A stretch of 64,000 nt of DNA from contig OW051472.1 of the NCBI GenBank assembly GCA_932521025.1, positions 620,001-684,000 of the forward strand, given 5' to 3'. The DNA is from Oscheius onirici. Lineage: Eukaryota > Nematoda > Chromadorea > Rhabditida > Rhabditidae. Positions 33,132 through 44,789 of the stretch are shown piece after piece. The notes beneath the pieces are model-generated. The model worked only from the letters and a program-made list of their open reading frames with translations, ran no database searches and had not been told where the DNA came from. The position numbers and the translations under genes are program-made. Numbering within the stretch: the first letter of the stretch is position 1; each line of letters starts with the position of its first letter.

Positions 33132-33893
33132 TCAATCCTCATAGTCGGCTTGAAGCTGGCGCCAGAGTGCCTTCTTCTGGACGTTGTTCCGCATTTGCGA
33201 GAGGAGACGGAACTGAAAGCTACCCTTTTCGGGAAGTTGGTACTGTAGTGACCCAGTAGGCCATCAGTTTTTAATCTTTGGTAAACCTAAAAAAAGTGAG
33301 AGAGCCACGTACATTTAGCCTTCAAAGGACAACGTTCCCATGTCATTTTTTGAATCAGTGTAAGCAGAAAACTGATGTGATAGAATTCCTGTCGATTTTC
33401 GATGTTTATCGTGGAGAAAACAAGCGTTCTCCGTCACAAGACAGAAGCTCACATGTTGCAGGATAAGTTTCAGCATCAAAATCCTCAATTTCTACTACCA
33501 GAAATACTTAACACTGTATTATGCCGACATTGTGAGCTGTGTAACTGGACTGACAAGTGAATCTTGTCAACTGAGGTTGGAATTTAGCAACAAATATAAT
33601 GTCATTCGATAGTCCTTAGCAAGGGGATTTCGGAATATATGTTCAAAATAGCTGCCGATCTTCCTGGCCAGAGTTATGGACGATTTAAAAAGTTGTCAAG
33701 CTTCTCAGATTATCTCTTTTGATCACCTTTCAACAAGTTAGGTTTTGCCAAGAGATTTAGATGGCAATCCTAGTTTAGTACTCACCACATCGACAGGCTT
33801 CCTGTCTATGTTGAAGGCACTGTAGACCGGGAAGTGAGCTTCAACGACCATAACCAAAGCAACCAAGACGACAAGAGCAAGGAGGAACTTCAT
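33132..33893 (-). CDS. Small secreted protein (62 aa)
   Basis: Exon 1 (33786-33893) encodes a clear signal peptide (MKFLLALVVLVALVMVVEA) and HFPVYSAFNIDRKPVDV; exon 2 (33132-33212) joins in phase 0 and encodes FRLLSQMRNNVQKKALW and an acidic end, closing with TGA. AATAAA follows near 33112. The mature ~43 residues contain no Cys and one KK pair, so it could be a peptide-hormone-like precursor, but no known neuropeptide motif is present. Too short to be found as a single ORF. Confidence 0.65.
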
Positions 33894-34370
33894 AACTGAA
33901 AAGAGAGACTAGCGAAAAATGGAGAAAACAAAACAAAGGTGCGTTCCTGAATGAGAAACTAGAGACCGAGAGCTCTATTTAAAGGCAGCGAGTTCTCAGA
34001 CTTGCGAAAGGCCGCGAAACTGACGCCAGAAAGTTTTCTCTTTGAAATTGAATACTTCGTCAAACAATCTCTTTTTGAAGAGATGTGTCTTTGATGAAAG
34101 TAGCAGTGAGAAAAGTGTGGTTGATATATGATCCGGGGATGAGAACTGGGCTTCTTCTAGCCGGCGTCTGGGTGAGTAGGAGGGTGAAGAAACTGAGAAA
34201 GAGGGTGGTCTTACTGGGGATAAGAAGACAATATAAAAGCACATAAATTGGTGGGAGAGAGTGTTTCAACAGACAATTAGGAGTAGATTAAAGGGAGGGA
34301 GATCTATGACGAGGAGGCTGAGACAGGGACCGAAGAAGCGTGCCTCGTCTGAACCGAGTATACAGCTTCG
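33894..34370. other. Intergenic between divergent secreted-protein genes
   Basis: Divergent 5' region of the genes at 33893 (-) and 34453 (+). It includes a TATTTAAAGG-type TATA-like stretch at about 33975 on the minus-gene side. No gene. Confidence 0.4.
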
Positions 34371-34452
34371 CTTCTGCTTCGGAAGCGAAACATACCGTAA
34401 CCTGATCGCTTGACTCTTCATTCAGTCAACTAGTTCACTCATCAACTCACCG

Positions 34453-34908
34453 ATGTCTCTTGCTCTGAAGACTCTTCTCTTTGCCTCACTGACAATTCTG
34501 GCTGCCTCAGTCCCACTGAAGAACCTCCGTCCGCCGTCAGACCATCTTCTGGAAACTTACAAGAACATCACTGCCGAGTTCATGGATCTGAGAAGAATGG
34601 CCGGATTGAGTGAGAAGAACCGACTGGAAGTCAACAGCCACATCGAGCAGCAGTACTCGAAGGAACTAGCCGATCTGAAAGACGTCGATGAAGCCAATCT
34701 GGACGAGTTGGTCCGGGCCATCGAGCACATGAAGATGATCTCTTCCTTCATCGAGGAGCAAGTCGAATGGAGGAAGAAGAACTACGCAACTCTGATCTGG
34801 CAAGCTCTTCAGAGAGTCAACAACTGGAAAGGATACCTTCCGGAGAAGGTTCTCAAGCCTGGATACCCTCAACATGTCGGCAATGTTACTAGCAAGACGT
34901 ACTATTGA
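34453..34908 (+). CDS. Secreted helical protein, unknown, copy 1 (151 aa)
   Basis: An intronless ORF with a signal peptide (cleavage after about residue 19) and a mature part that is highly charged and predicted helical (YSKELADLKDVDEANLDEL and similar), ending NVTSKTYY. There are no Cys in the mature region and two N-glycosylation motifs (NIT, NVT). AATAAA is at about 34950. Its twin at 52438-52893 differs at only one residue (V20 here, I20 there). I do not recognise the family; the length and helicity recall nematode secreted helix-bundle proteins. Confidence 0.75.
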   Translation: MSLALKTLLFASLTILAASVPLKNLRPPSDHLLETYKNITAEFMDLRRMAGLSEKNRLEVNSHIEQQYSKELADLKDVDEANLDELVRAIEHMKMISSFIEEQVEWRKKNYATLIWQALQRVNNWKGYLPEKVLKPGYPQHVGNVTSKTYY

Positions 34909-34934
34909 TACTTGTCTCACTCATACTTGTCTAG

Positions 34935-35265
34935 TTAATTACTCGGTCAATAAATCTTCTTCTACTTACTCTTTCTCTTCCTTTTACTCTGACTCTCCGA
35001 CTCTTTCACTCTCTAACTCTCTGTCCGTAGACCCCCATTTCTCAATATGTTTTTATTTAATTGTTCAAAAGTGAGGTCAGCAGATTTTCATCAGAGGAAG
35101 AGTGAAAGCAGGAGAACTAATCCAGTGATCAGAGCTGTGCTTCCTGAAAATTGACTCATACTCTTACCCTTCTATCCTACCTCCTCTCGTGACCACTTCT
35201 CTGACGTTCACAGAGAGTATAGCTCCCTGACTCTCAGCCCCTCCTGGATACAGTACCAGGTCGAC
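34935..35265. repeat. Detached copy of the CUB-like gene's last exons
   Basis: This segment is a direct repeat of 37240-37560. On the minus strand it encodes the same GPI-tail exons as the real gene end (LVLYPGGAESQG, ...VTRGGRIEG, then the hydrophobic tail) but has no upstream exons, because it ends in the foldback element at about 35265. A further pair lies in the other arm. Confidence 0.8.
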
Positions 35266-35299
35266 CAGGTTGTACCCGCCACAACAACCGCAAATATTA

Positions 35300-35466
35300 G
35301 GTCGCCAACTAAGTATTTAACTGTGCTCAGAAGGTAAGATATCCAGGTCTCTCATATAGCCTATTAATTCGGCCTAGGATAGACCTACATTTTGGAACCG
35401 AGTTTGCCCTATTTCGTTGAAATTGCAAAAAGTTATGAGTGTTTTTTAAATACTTAGTTGGCGACC
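35300..35466. mobile_element. TA-flanked mini-transposon in the foldback end (167 bp)
   Basis: Inverted ends GGTCGCCAACTAAGTATTTAA with TA on each side, placed where the first 41-bp unit meets the inverted array. An identical insertion is in the other arm at about 51880-52045, so it predates the arm duplication. Confidence 0.75.
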
Positions 35467-35852
35467 TAACATTTGCGGTTGTTGTGGCGGCCACAACCGA
35501 CGCCGTCTAACATTTGCGGTTGTTGTGGCGGCTACAACCAACGCCGCCTAACATTTGCGGTTGTTGTGGCGGCTACAACCGACGCCGCCTAACAATTGCG
35601 ATTGTTGTAGCGGCCACAACCGACGCTGCCTAACAATTGGATCCTGTTTTTTTTGTACTTTTTACATACCTCCCTCTTTCAGTGTGACATTCTCTACACT
35701 TTTTTAATGCTGGATTTACCGATTTTAATGCTTTGCACTCCTTCACTTGGAACAGGATCTTCGAGTAGGCATCTTCTTCCTCAGTTGGTCAAGAATACAG
35801 CCTGATTGTCTACGGCGGGCTCAGAAGAAAGACAAACTGTAAGGACAGTGTC

Positions 35853-36128
35853 ATGTTCAAGAAAAGAAAGAGGGCAGACCCGTACATCAGAAGGTTACGA
35901 GAATGTGTCAAGGAGCTCCCAAAGGAGGTAACGATAGCGATAATGGAGAGGCTAGTAGATGTTGCAAGGCGTGAAGAGTTTGGACAGAAGACGCTCCGCG
36001 CTACACCCGAGCCACTTGTCTATAGAAAGCCTTCGAGATTTTCTGATCTCTCTAACAGCAAAGTCTATCCGTCTTTGAACCAGTCAAGACACATTAGTTG
36101 CTATCGAGATCAGCTACTTCACAAGTAG
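35853..36128 (+). CDS. ORF inside the foldback element
   Basis: An open frame of 91 codons from ATG 35853: basic start (MFKKRKRADPYIRRLREC), then KELPKEVTIAIMERLVDV. The matching frame in the other arm has a TGA at the position of the Cys codon, so it is open only here. An overlapping second frame (36098-36322) encodes an acidic segment. It may be a DNA-binding remnant of the element's protein; no family recognised. Confidence 0.4.
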   Translation: MFKKRKRADPYIRRLRECVKELPKEVTIAIMERLVDVARREEFGQKTLRATPEPLVYRKPSRFSDLSNSKVYPSLNQSRHISCYRDQLLHK

Positions 36129-36789
36129 AATGGGGACCAGATATTGGAGAAGCTATTGGAGACATAGAAAATTTCCTCATCATGGGCCTCCATAGCTCCG
36201 ACGCTCAATTAGACCAAGCCGATTGGTTTGGAGAGGACCTCAAGCTCAGTAGTGCCACCGCTCAGCATCTACAAGAACCAGACGGACTTGAAGGAATAGG
36301 CACCCTTTATTCTAGAGCATAAGCTACAGATTGGACTAGTTTCAGTCCTTCCAGCTCTTTCGTAGGTGTCTAACGGACGATGCCTACTCGAAGATCCTGT
36401 TCCAAGTGAAGGAGTGTAAAGCATTAAAATCGGTAAATCCAGCATTAAAATCAGACCGTTCACCGAAGTGTAGAGAATGTCACACTGAAAGAGGGAGGTA
36501 TGTAAAAAGTACAAAAAAAAACAGGATCCAGTTGTTAGGCGGCGTCGGTTGTGGCCGTCACAACAATCGCAAATGTTAGGCGGCGTCGATTGTGGCCGCC
36601 ACAACAACCGCAAACATAAGGCAGCGTCGGTTGTAGCCGCCACAACAACCGCAAATGTTAGGCGGCGCCGGTTGTGGCCGTCACAACAATCGCAATTGTT
36701 AGGCGGCGTCGGTTGTAGCCGCCACAACAACCGCAAATGTTAGGCGGCGTCGGTTGTAGCCAGGCTTGTTGAAAACTATTTAAAGGAAG

Positions 36790-37235
36790 CCTTTGGCTAT
36801 GCGAAAAATGCCAAAGCCGCTGCAGGACCAATTGGCATTGGTCCCGTCACGATCTTGCTTATTTTTCATTTTTTGCACTCGTTTTATCGTTTTCAACCTA
36901 TGTTTAATCGATTCAACATCAAATTTTACATCAGTTACGTCTATTCCGACATCAAAATTATTTTGCTTTGAAAAGAAAAAAATAGGATAGAACAAAAACA
37001 CTGTTTTCGCCTTTTCCTTCCAGTTCTGCTACATTTTTGTTATCGGAATGTACGTATCTGATGTAAAATTTGGTGCCGAATCGAGTAAACATGGTTTGGA
37101 ACCCAAAAAACGAGTGTAAATCGTCGAAAATGCGAAAATAAAATTTTTTGAATGAGATCGTGTCGGGACCCTCTGCAATCGTGACGGAACCAGCACAATT
37201 GGTCTCGCAGCGATTTTTCGAAGCCGGAGACACGC
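36790..37235. repeat. Palindromic element of ~450 bp
   Basis: The two halves are imperfect inverted copies: ATCAAATTTTACATCAG at 36919-36935 reads in reverse complement in the TCTGATGTAAAATTTGGTGC stretch around 37050. Ends carry GTCACGA / TCGTGAC-type text. The copy at 50270-50595 lacks most of one half. It appears to be a further foldback-type insertion next to the 41-bp array. Confidence 0.6.
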
Positions 37236-37383
37236 TTTAATTACTCGGTCAATAAATCTGCTTCTACTTACTTTTTCTCTTCACTTTACTGTGTCTCTGT
37301 CCGTGTAATGACCCCCCCCCCCCCATTTCTCAATAGTTTTTTATTTAATTGTTCAAAAATGAGGTCAAGTAGAGGTCAGTAGC

Positions 37384-40300
37384 TCAGAGGAAGAGTGAAA
37401 ACAGGAGAACTAATCCAGTGATCAGAGCTGTGCTTCCTGAAAATTGACTCATACTCTTACCCTTCTATCCTACCTCCTCTCGTGACCACTTCTCTGACGT
37501 CCACAGAGAGTATAGCTCCCTGACTCTCAGCTCCTCCTGGATACAGTACCAGGTCGAGACTCTTTGACGTTAGTACTTCCCCACTCAGTGAGGCAGCGTG
37601 ACTGAAAAGAAGTGAGTATAAATTATAGACCTTACTTCAGAACAGGGCCATTCATGGTGTCTGAAGTGTAGGTGTAGAAGAAGGACTGGTCGGCTCTCAT
37701 TACACGAACTTCGTACTGGAATCTGGCACTGCCACTCGCTGTCAAGTTCAGAGTATAGGTTGAACAATTGGCCACTGGATTCATGTAGTTTGGAGTGGTC
37801 AGGATGAAACTTCTTCCGATCTTGGAGGTCTCTGTCCAGACTGAAATTACAGTATGTCTCTGTCTCTCTGTCCCTCACCCGGATTAGAATTCTCAAAAAC
37901 TAGAGTCAAGTCAGCTTTTCCCGAGTCCAGAACAAAAGTTCTGGTATAGGTCGGGAGATCCAGAGGCAGTACACCGGTCAGAGAAGATTTTGACGAAAAG
38001 TTGGCAATCATATAAGTGTCTGTGGACATGGGAGCAGTCGAGTAGACTGAGAGACTCTGAGTACCATTTCCCTGAAAAAAAAACAGAGTATATGTTGGTA
38101 GTCAATAAACTCACTTGAAACTTAATCTCCTTCAGCTGCATATTAGCATGCTTCTCCTTCTGGTCAAGGTAGGTCACAGCAACTGGTCCTTGACTGGCAT
38201 CCAAGGTAAGAACTTTAGACAAAGGAGTGTTACTTGTCACGGGAGGCCAGACAGTACTGATGTTCTTAAAACTCTTCACATCTGAAAAACTACCATACTC
38301 CTACAGTAACCCTCAAACTCACTCTCAAGCTCATTGAAAATGAATCTCGAAGGATTATTCTTTGCGGCAGGAGGAGCTGTGGAACTGAGACTGTTGTAGA
38401 TTGTAACTACTGATCCTTTGGAGGTGTAGCTCTGTCCATTGGACAGGAGGCTGTACAGTGTCTCATAGACTGTAGTCGTGTTCGGTTCTCCTTCGTAGAG
38501 GAACAGATTGTTGGCTTGAAGAAGAGAATTTTCGTCTGGATAGGCTGCGGAGATTTGGACCTGGAAGGGTACTGTAGAATTACTTTGAACAGAACGATCA
38601 AGATTACTCTGGTTCAGAGTAATAGTTGAGAAAAAATCAATCGTTTTGGTATGTGGTGGTAAAAGTGAAGAGTCTGACAATAGACAGTAGACAGTTAAAA
38701 AATTGCAGTAGTATGTAGAAGAGATGCCAAGAAATTAGAGAAGAGGCAGACTCAAAGTCAAGAGTCTGATAAAATCCTGATACTAAAGAGTCAGAATATT
38801 TCTCCTTTACACTGTTGTCAGTACATCCAGATCAACTGTTTGAAAAACTTTAGAAGACTCTCCGGCAGTAGAATGAAGGTGCGTCACTGTTATCTTTTGA
38901 TGTGTATTCTAATGGTCAAGTTAAGTTAAGTTAATTTAAGGCAAGTCGAGTTAAGTTAAGTCTAGTTAAGTTAAGATAAGTTAAACTGAGTCGAGTTACA
39001 GTAATAGTATGAAAAAGATAGAAGATACTCCAGTACTGGGGATGTAATAGCTGGTATTTCAGGGACTACGCTTCGGGATAAACGAGGAATACGCTCAAGA
39101 TTACAAAGACTGTAAGGAGTCAAAATGACTCACCTTCGTCTGTGCTCTAATCACATAAGTCTTCATTGGTTTTAAATTGTCCATCATGTCCAAAACCACA
39201 CCAGGTTTTCCATCAGCCACAGTCAGTGTTGTTACATTTGCTCCTACAGCCTTGAGAGACAGAATGATGCTCAACACGATCCTATTTTCAGTACTGGCAG
39301 TCACAGTCGTTTTAATGATAATTTTGCTTCCTGGGAAGACAGACTCATAATTCAGTGCTCCGTTGGACGCAGACAAAGAGAAATTGTTCTCATTGTGAAT
39401 CTTGAATGACTCATTGGAGTTGAAATTGGAAGCGTGGAGGACAATAGAAGCTGCGTAGGTGTCGGGAACGGTGAACTGAAAAGAAATAGAGTTCTAATAA
39501 ATAGAAGAAAAGTTACAGTAAGAGTACAGTCACGAATCAGTCGGAATGTTCTGTTGTAGAAACCAGTTGCATTTAGGATGATTTGATTAACGGAACAATC
39601 TGGAAAATATCTCTGTCTCTATCTCTCCACCAACTTACCATCTCTTTCAATACTGTCATGCTCTTTTTCAATGTCGACTGTCAGTAGAGCACCATTCCAT
39701 TGAGACCAAATAGAAACTGACAAGTTTTTGGCTGCGGGAAAAACCTGCTCAATTTGTGAGCCGTTTGTTCTGAAAGGTTCGTCGTTTTGACATTTTTAAA
39801 ACTACCACTCACTCTAGCGAGTACATTCCTGATGGAGTATCCATCCTGTACAAAACTTTACAGCTTGGATCGGCCCGGACAATTTTGATAGAATACTGCT
39901 GGTAGGGAGAGCCATCGGCAGTTACGAAGTTAACTCTATGCGTTCTATTCTCGTTCAGCTGCATATAGTTTTTACTAACTAGTGATGCATGTTTTCCAAT
40001 TTCTGACTTGACCAGCCATTCTGAAAGAAAGAATAGTTTTCTTCAAGGAATGTAACTTTCAAATATGGTTTGTTCAAAAAGTCGACGACATACAGTAACC
40101 CATTTGATTCTGGGCCACCAATTTTGGCGCCCTTTCAAAAAGTTGTCTAATTCCTTCTGCACGTTCTCACCTAAACTTTGATTTTCTCTTCTTTTTACCA
40201 TTTTATTTTATACCAGCAGCCTACGGCAGCTTGTGCAGCCTAACATGTAGTAAAGTAAAGTAAAACGAAGTGAATTTCTCGAATTGAAAACCCCCAGTTT

Positions 40301-42615
40301 GAAAGCGCGCCAATATTGTTGGTCTCTTACTTACAGAAACAACTGAGTTACTGTATTTCGTCGACTTTTTGAACAAACCATAGCATCCCAAATTCTGATT
40401 TGAATTATATTTCCGTACTTTGACTATACACAGAAATCATTACCGTCACTGAAATTTGAATAGCGAAGAGTTATGTTGGCAGTTCCCTTGTCGAGCGAAA
40501 AGGTTTTGATGGGTGTTGGGAATTCTTGGGGCAGCAAGTTTGAAAAGGAAGAAGAAGGAGTATAGCTGACGACCTTGTATTTGTCATCAGAAATGGGAGC
40601 TGTGGAGTGTAGAGTGAGAGTTTGGCCAGAGGTGCTCTAAAATTGTTAATCAGGGAGCTAGAAAGAGACTGAGAGAGACAGAAAAAATAACTCACTCCAA
40701 AGGAAATGCTTTCAAGAATTGCATTGTCAGAGTCAGAGCGAGGATCCCAGTGAGTTTTTGCTACTGGTCCCTTGGTAGCATCGAGAAGAACTGTCTCCTT
40801 CAAAGAAGCAATTTTCCAGTCTGCGGGTATATTAGTGTATCCTTTGACATCTAAAAAGATTTTCTCTCCAAACCCTTTTTTTCTTACTGTCGTAATCGTT
40901 GAAAATGAATCCTGAATAATCAATAAAGATTGAGCTATTTCTCGTATTGTAGACAGAAATAGTCTGATTGACCAGGTATGTTCCGTTTTGAAGAAGTTTG
41001 TATAGGACCTTGGGCTTGTTAGACGACCCCGGTTCGCCTTCCAAAACCAAGATGCCCATTGTAGAAAATAGTTCCGGTTCTTCGACGGAGACAAAAGAAA
41101 TGTGAATCTGGAAAGATTGACCGGCTGATGAATGCGCTCACCCTCTTCGAAGCAGGCCTAAAGACGTAGGTTCTCAATGGCTGCAACTCATTCAAGTTCA
41201 AAAGAACAGCTGGTTCTCCGCCCGACACGGTATAGTTTGTTATGGTACTATTTACTCCAAGCCACACTGAAAAACAACTTTTTTGGTAATACTATAGTAG
41301 GCACCCCCCTCCATTCGAATATTTTGGCTGGCAATGACTGAAATCGGATTTTTCACCGCTCTTCCGTTATTTTTTTCACGTTATAGATGTGTTTATCGAA
41401 CTCGGCGTCCATTATAACCCCCAGGACGCCGAAATACTTGAAAAATTAGGCGAAATACTTCAGAAAACAACAACATCGCTCACATGTTGCACCCCCGAGA
41501 GTTTCTCGAGATTTTTCACTGTTTTATTCAATTGCACACTCATTTAAGGATTAGTTTTTGATGCTGAGTTCGATAAAAGTAGCTAGAACGTGAAATAATT
41601 CCGAAAAAATGGTGAAAAACGCGAATTTAGTCAACTTATTGCTTGCGCGCCAAAATATTTGAATGGAGGGGGGTGCTATGGTATTACCACTTTTTTGTTC
41701 CTGTCTCCCGACTCACATTTAATTGGACTGATCTCCAACATGACTACGTTATTCGTACTTGAAGTGACAGTCGTCTCTATGGTTACTTTTCCGGCTGTGA
41801 CTACAGTTTGGAAAGAAAGACTGCCATTGATAGAGGCGTGCTTTTCGTCTTCGTCGGTAAAAACAATCGTCTCATTGGAAGCAAAGTTGTAGGCTTTAAA
41901 GTCCACATCAGCTGCATAGCCGTCCGGGATGGTGATCTATAAAATTTTGTAAGAATATAAAGAAGGACTAACTGTATAGGTGCAATTGGTTTTAGCGCGG
42001 AAATGTTTGACTGTTTTAGCACCTTCGAATGTAATGTTCAGTTGAGAGCAGTCTGAAAGAGATGTGTTAGAATCAGTATCAGTCTCTCTGTATCGAAACT
42101 CACCGTTTTCCTCAATAGGTATTGCAGTCGTAGTTGTGATTTGGGACGTTGTTGGTTGAGATGTGGAAGTTGTCATACCAGGGGTTACTGTGGTATATGA
42201 ACTGGTCACGGTCGAGGGTACTGTACCGGAAGGAGATACTGTAGTTTTTGAACTGGAACTAGTCGAGGTTACTGTACTCATTGTCGTCAGTAATGTACTG
42301 ATAGTACTGGGAGCTCCAGTAGTCGATTCTGAACTTTTTGACCACTTCAAAGACCTCATCATCTCGAATTCCACTCACCTCGAGTTTCAGTCGAAAAAAC
42401 TGCATTTCGGGAATGAGAAAGAGAAATGAACAATTCTGATTGGAAGTCCCGTTCATGGAAAACTGGTTGTTTTGCAACTTTTCCAAGTCGTATTCTTGTC
42501 GATCATTGCATTCTGGAAAGAGCTTGTTTTTGGTAAAAAAAAATTACAGTATACCTAGAGTTTCGGACTGGACTATTCCCCAGAAGGAGAGGAATAGGAG
42601 CAAGGTAGAGAGCAT
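37384..42615 (-). CDS. CUB-like, mucin-linked, GPI-anchored surface protein (~1,100 aa)
   Basis: About 18 minus-strand exons with good phases. Order: signal peptide (MLSTLLLFLSFWGIVQS); a CUB-like start (CNDRQEYDL...CSFLFLIP); a Ser/Thr-rich mucin linker of ~70 residues (42110-42340); then two tandem copies of a ~480-residue ectodomain. Copy 1 runs from DCSQLNITFEGAK through ITIPDGYAADV to about 39620; copy 2 runs from DCSVNQIILNATG through FTVPDTYAAS to the end. The last exons (37461-37601 and 37384-37436) encode a hydrophobic C-terminus (STALITGLVLLFSLFL) typical of a GPI signal, with AATAAA near 37345. Two junctions (near 42375 and 39101) need the second GT of a GTGAGT or GTGAGTG donor. 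Nematode CUB-like proteins are surface or secreted, often infection-responsive. The last two exons lie inside the inverted-repeat arm. Confidence 0.75.
40066..40380. mobile_element. TA-flanked mini-transposon in CUB-gene intron (315 bp)
   Basis: Ends TGGTTTGTTCAAAAAGTCGA and its complement (TCGACTTTTTGAACAAACCA) with TA on each side. Non-coding centre. Confidence 0.85.
41284..41689. mobile_element. Mini-transposon in CUB-gene intron (~406 bp)
   Basis: Inverted ends TGGTAATACTATAG...GCACCCCCCTCCATTC and the complement (GAATGGAGGGGGGTGC...CTATGGTATTACCA). An inner TA-flanked border at GCACCCCCC is also possible, so the true edge is uncertain. Confidence 0.7.
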
Positions 42616-42761
42616 TGCTCGAAAAATCGCATCCTCGAGTGATAGCTTCCTTTATACCGATCCACCTATGGCAAATAGAAGACAGTTTTTATGTGGAGGT
42701 GACTGTTCGGGAATGTATCGTTCCAGAAGAGATCACAAGGCCGGAAATCGGGAGAAAACAT

Positions 42762-44719
<1,958 letters not shown>

Positions 44720-44789
44720 CTGAAAGGATCTGAATGTACTGTAGAAAATTTGGATTCGAAAATCCAATGTTTTCCCAATGGAAAACAAA

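Larger units (their letters stand above)
35267..36776. mobile_element. Foldback-like transposon with 41-bp arrays at both ends
   Basis: The ends are arrays of the 41-bp unit in opposite orientations (about 35460-35640 and 36530-36770). Inside them are inverted ~110-160-bp segments (about 35641-35770 and 36360-36530), then a ~600-bp centre with two short ORFs. This is the layout of foldback elements such as Drosophila FB, whose long inverted ends are built of tandem repeats. No recognisable transposase is present. Two further copies are in the window (50612-52070, inverted, and 1-1556, partial). Confidence 0.75.
34371..37576. repeat. Left arm of a 3.2-kb inverted repeat
   Basis: This arm matches the reverse complement of 49631-52976 almost continuously. 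The outer border falls near GCTTCGCTTCTGCTTCGG; the inner border is GACGTTAGTAC at 37576. It contains a secreted-protein gene, two copies of the 3' end of the CUB-like gene, a foldback transposon and a palindromic element. Differences from the other arm are few: a 290-bp insertion there, about 150 bp missing there at the palindrome, and scattered substitutions. The arms are 12,054 bases apart. Confidence 0.92.

Noticed and set aside
36269..36736. 155-codon minus-strand ORF over the foldback element
   Set aside because: Mostly the translation of 41-bp repeats in antisense; other copies do not keep it open.
34935..37576. LTR retrotransposon
   Set aside because: The direct repeats encode the end of the CUB-like gene and carry no TG...CA ends; no gag, pol or primer-binding site is visible between them.
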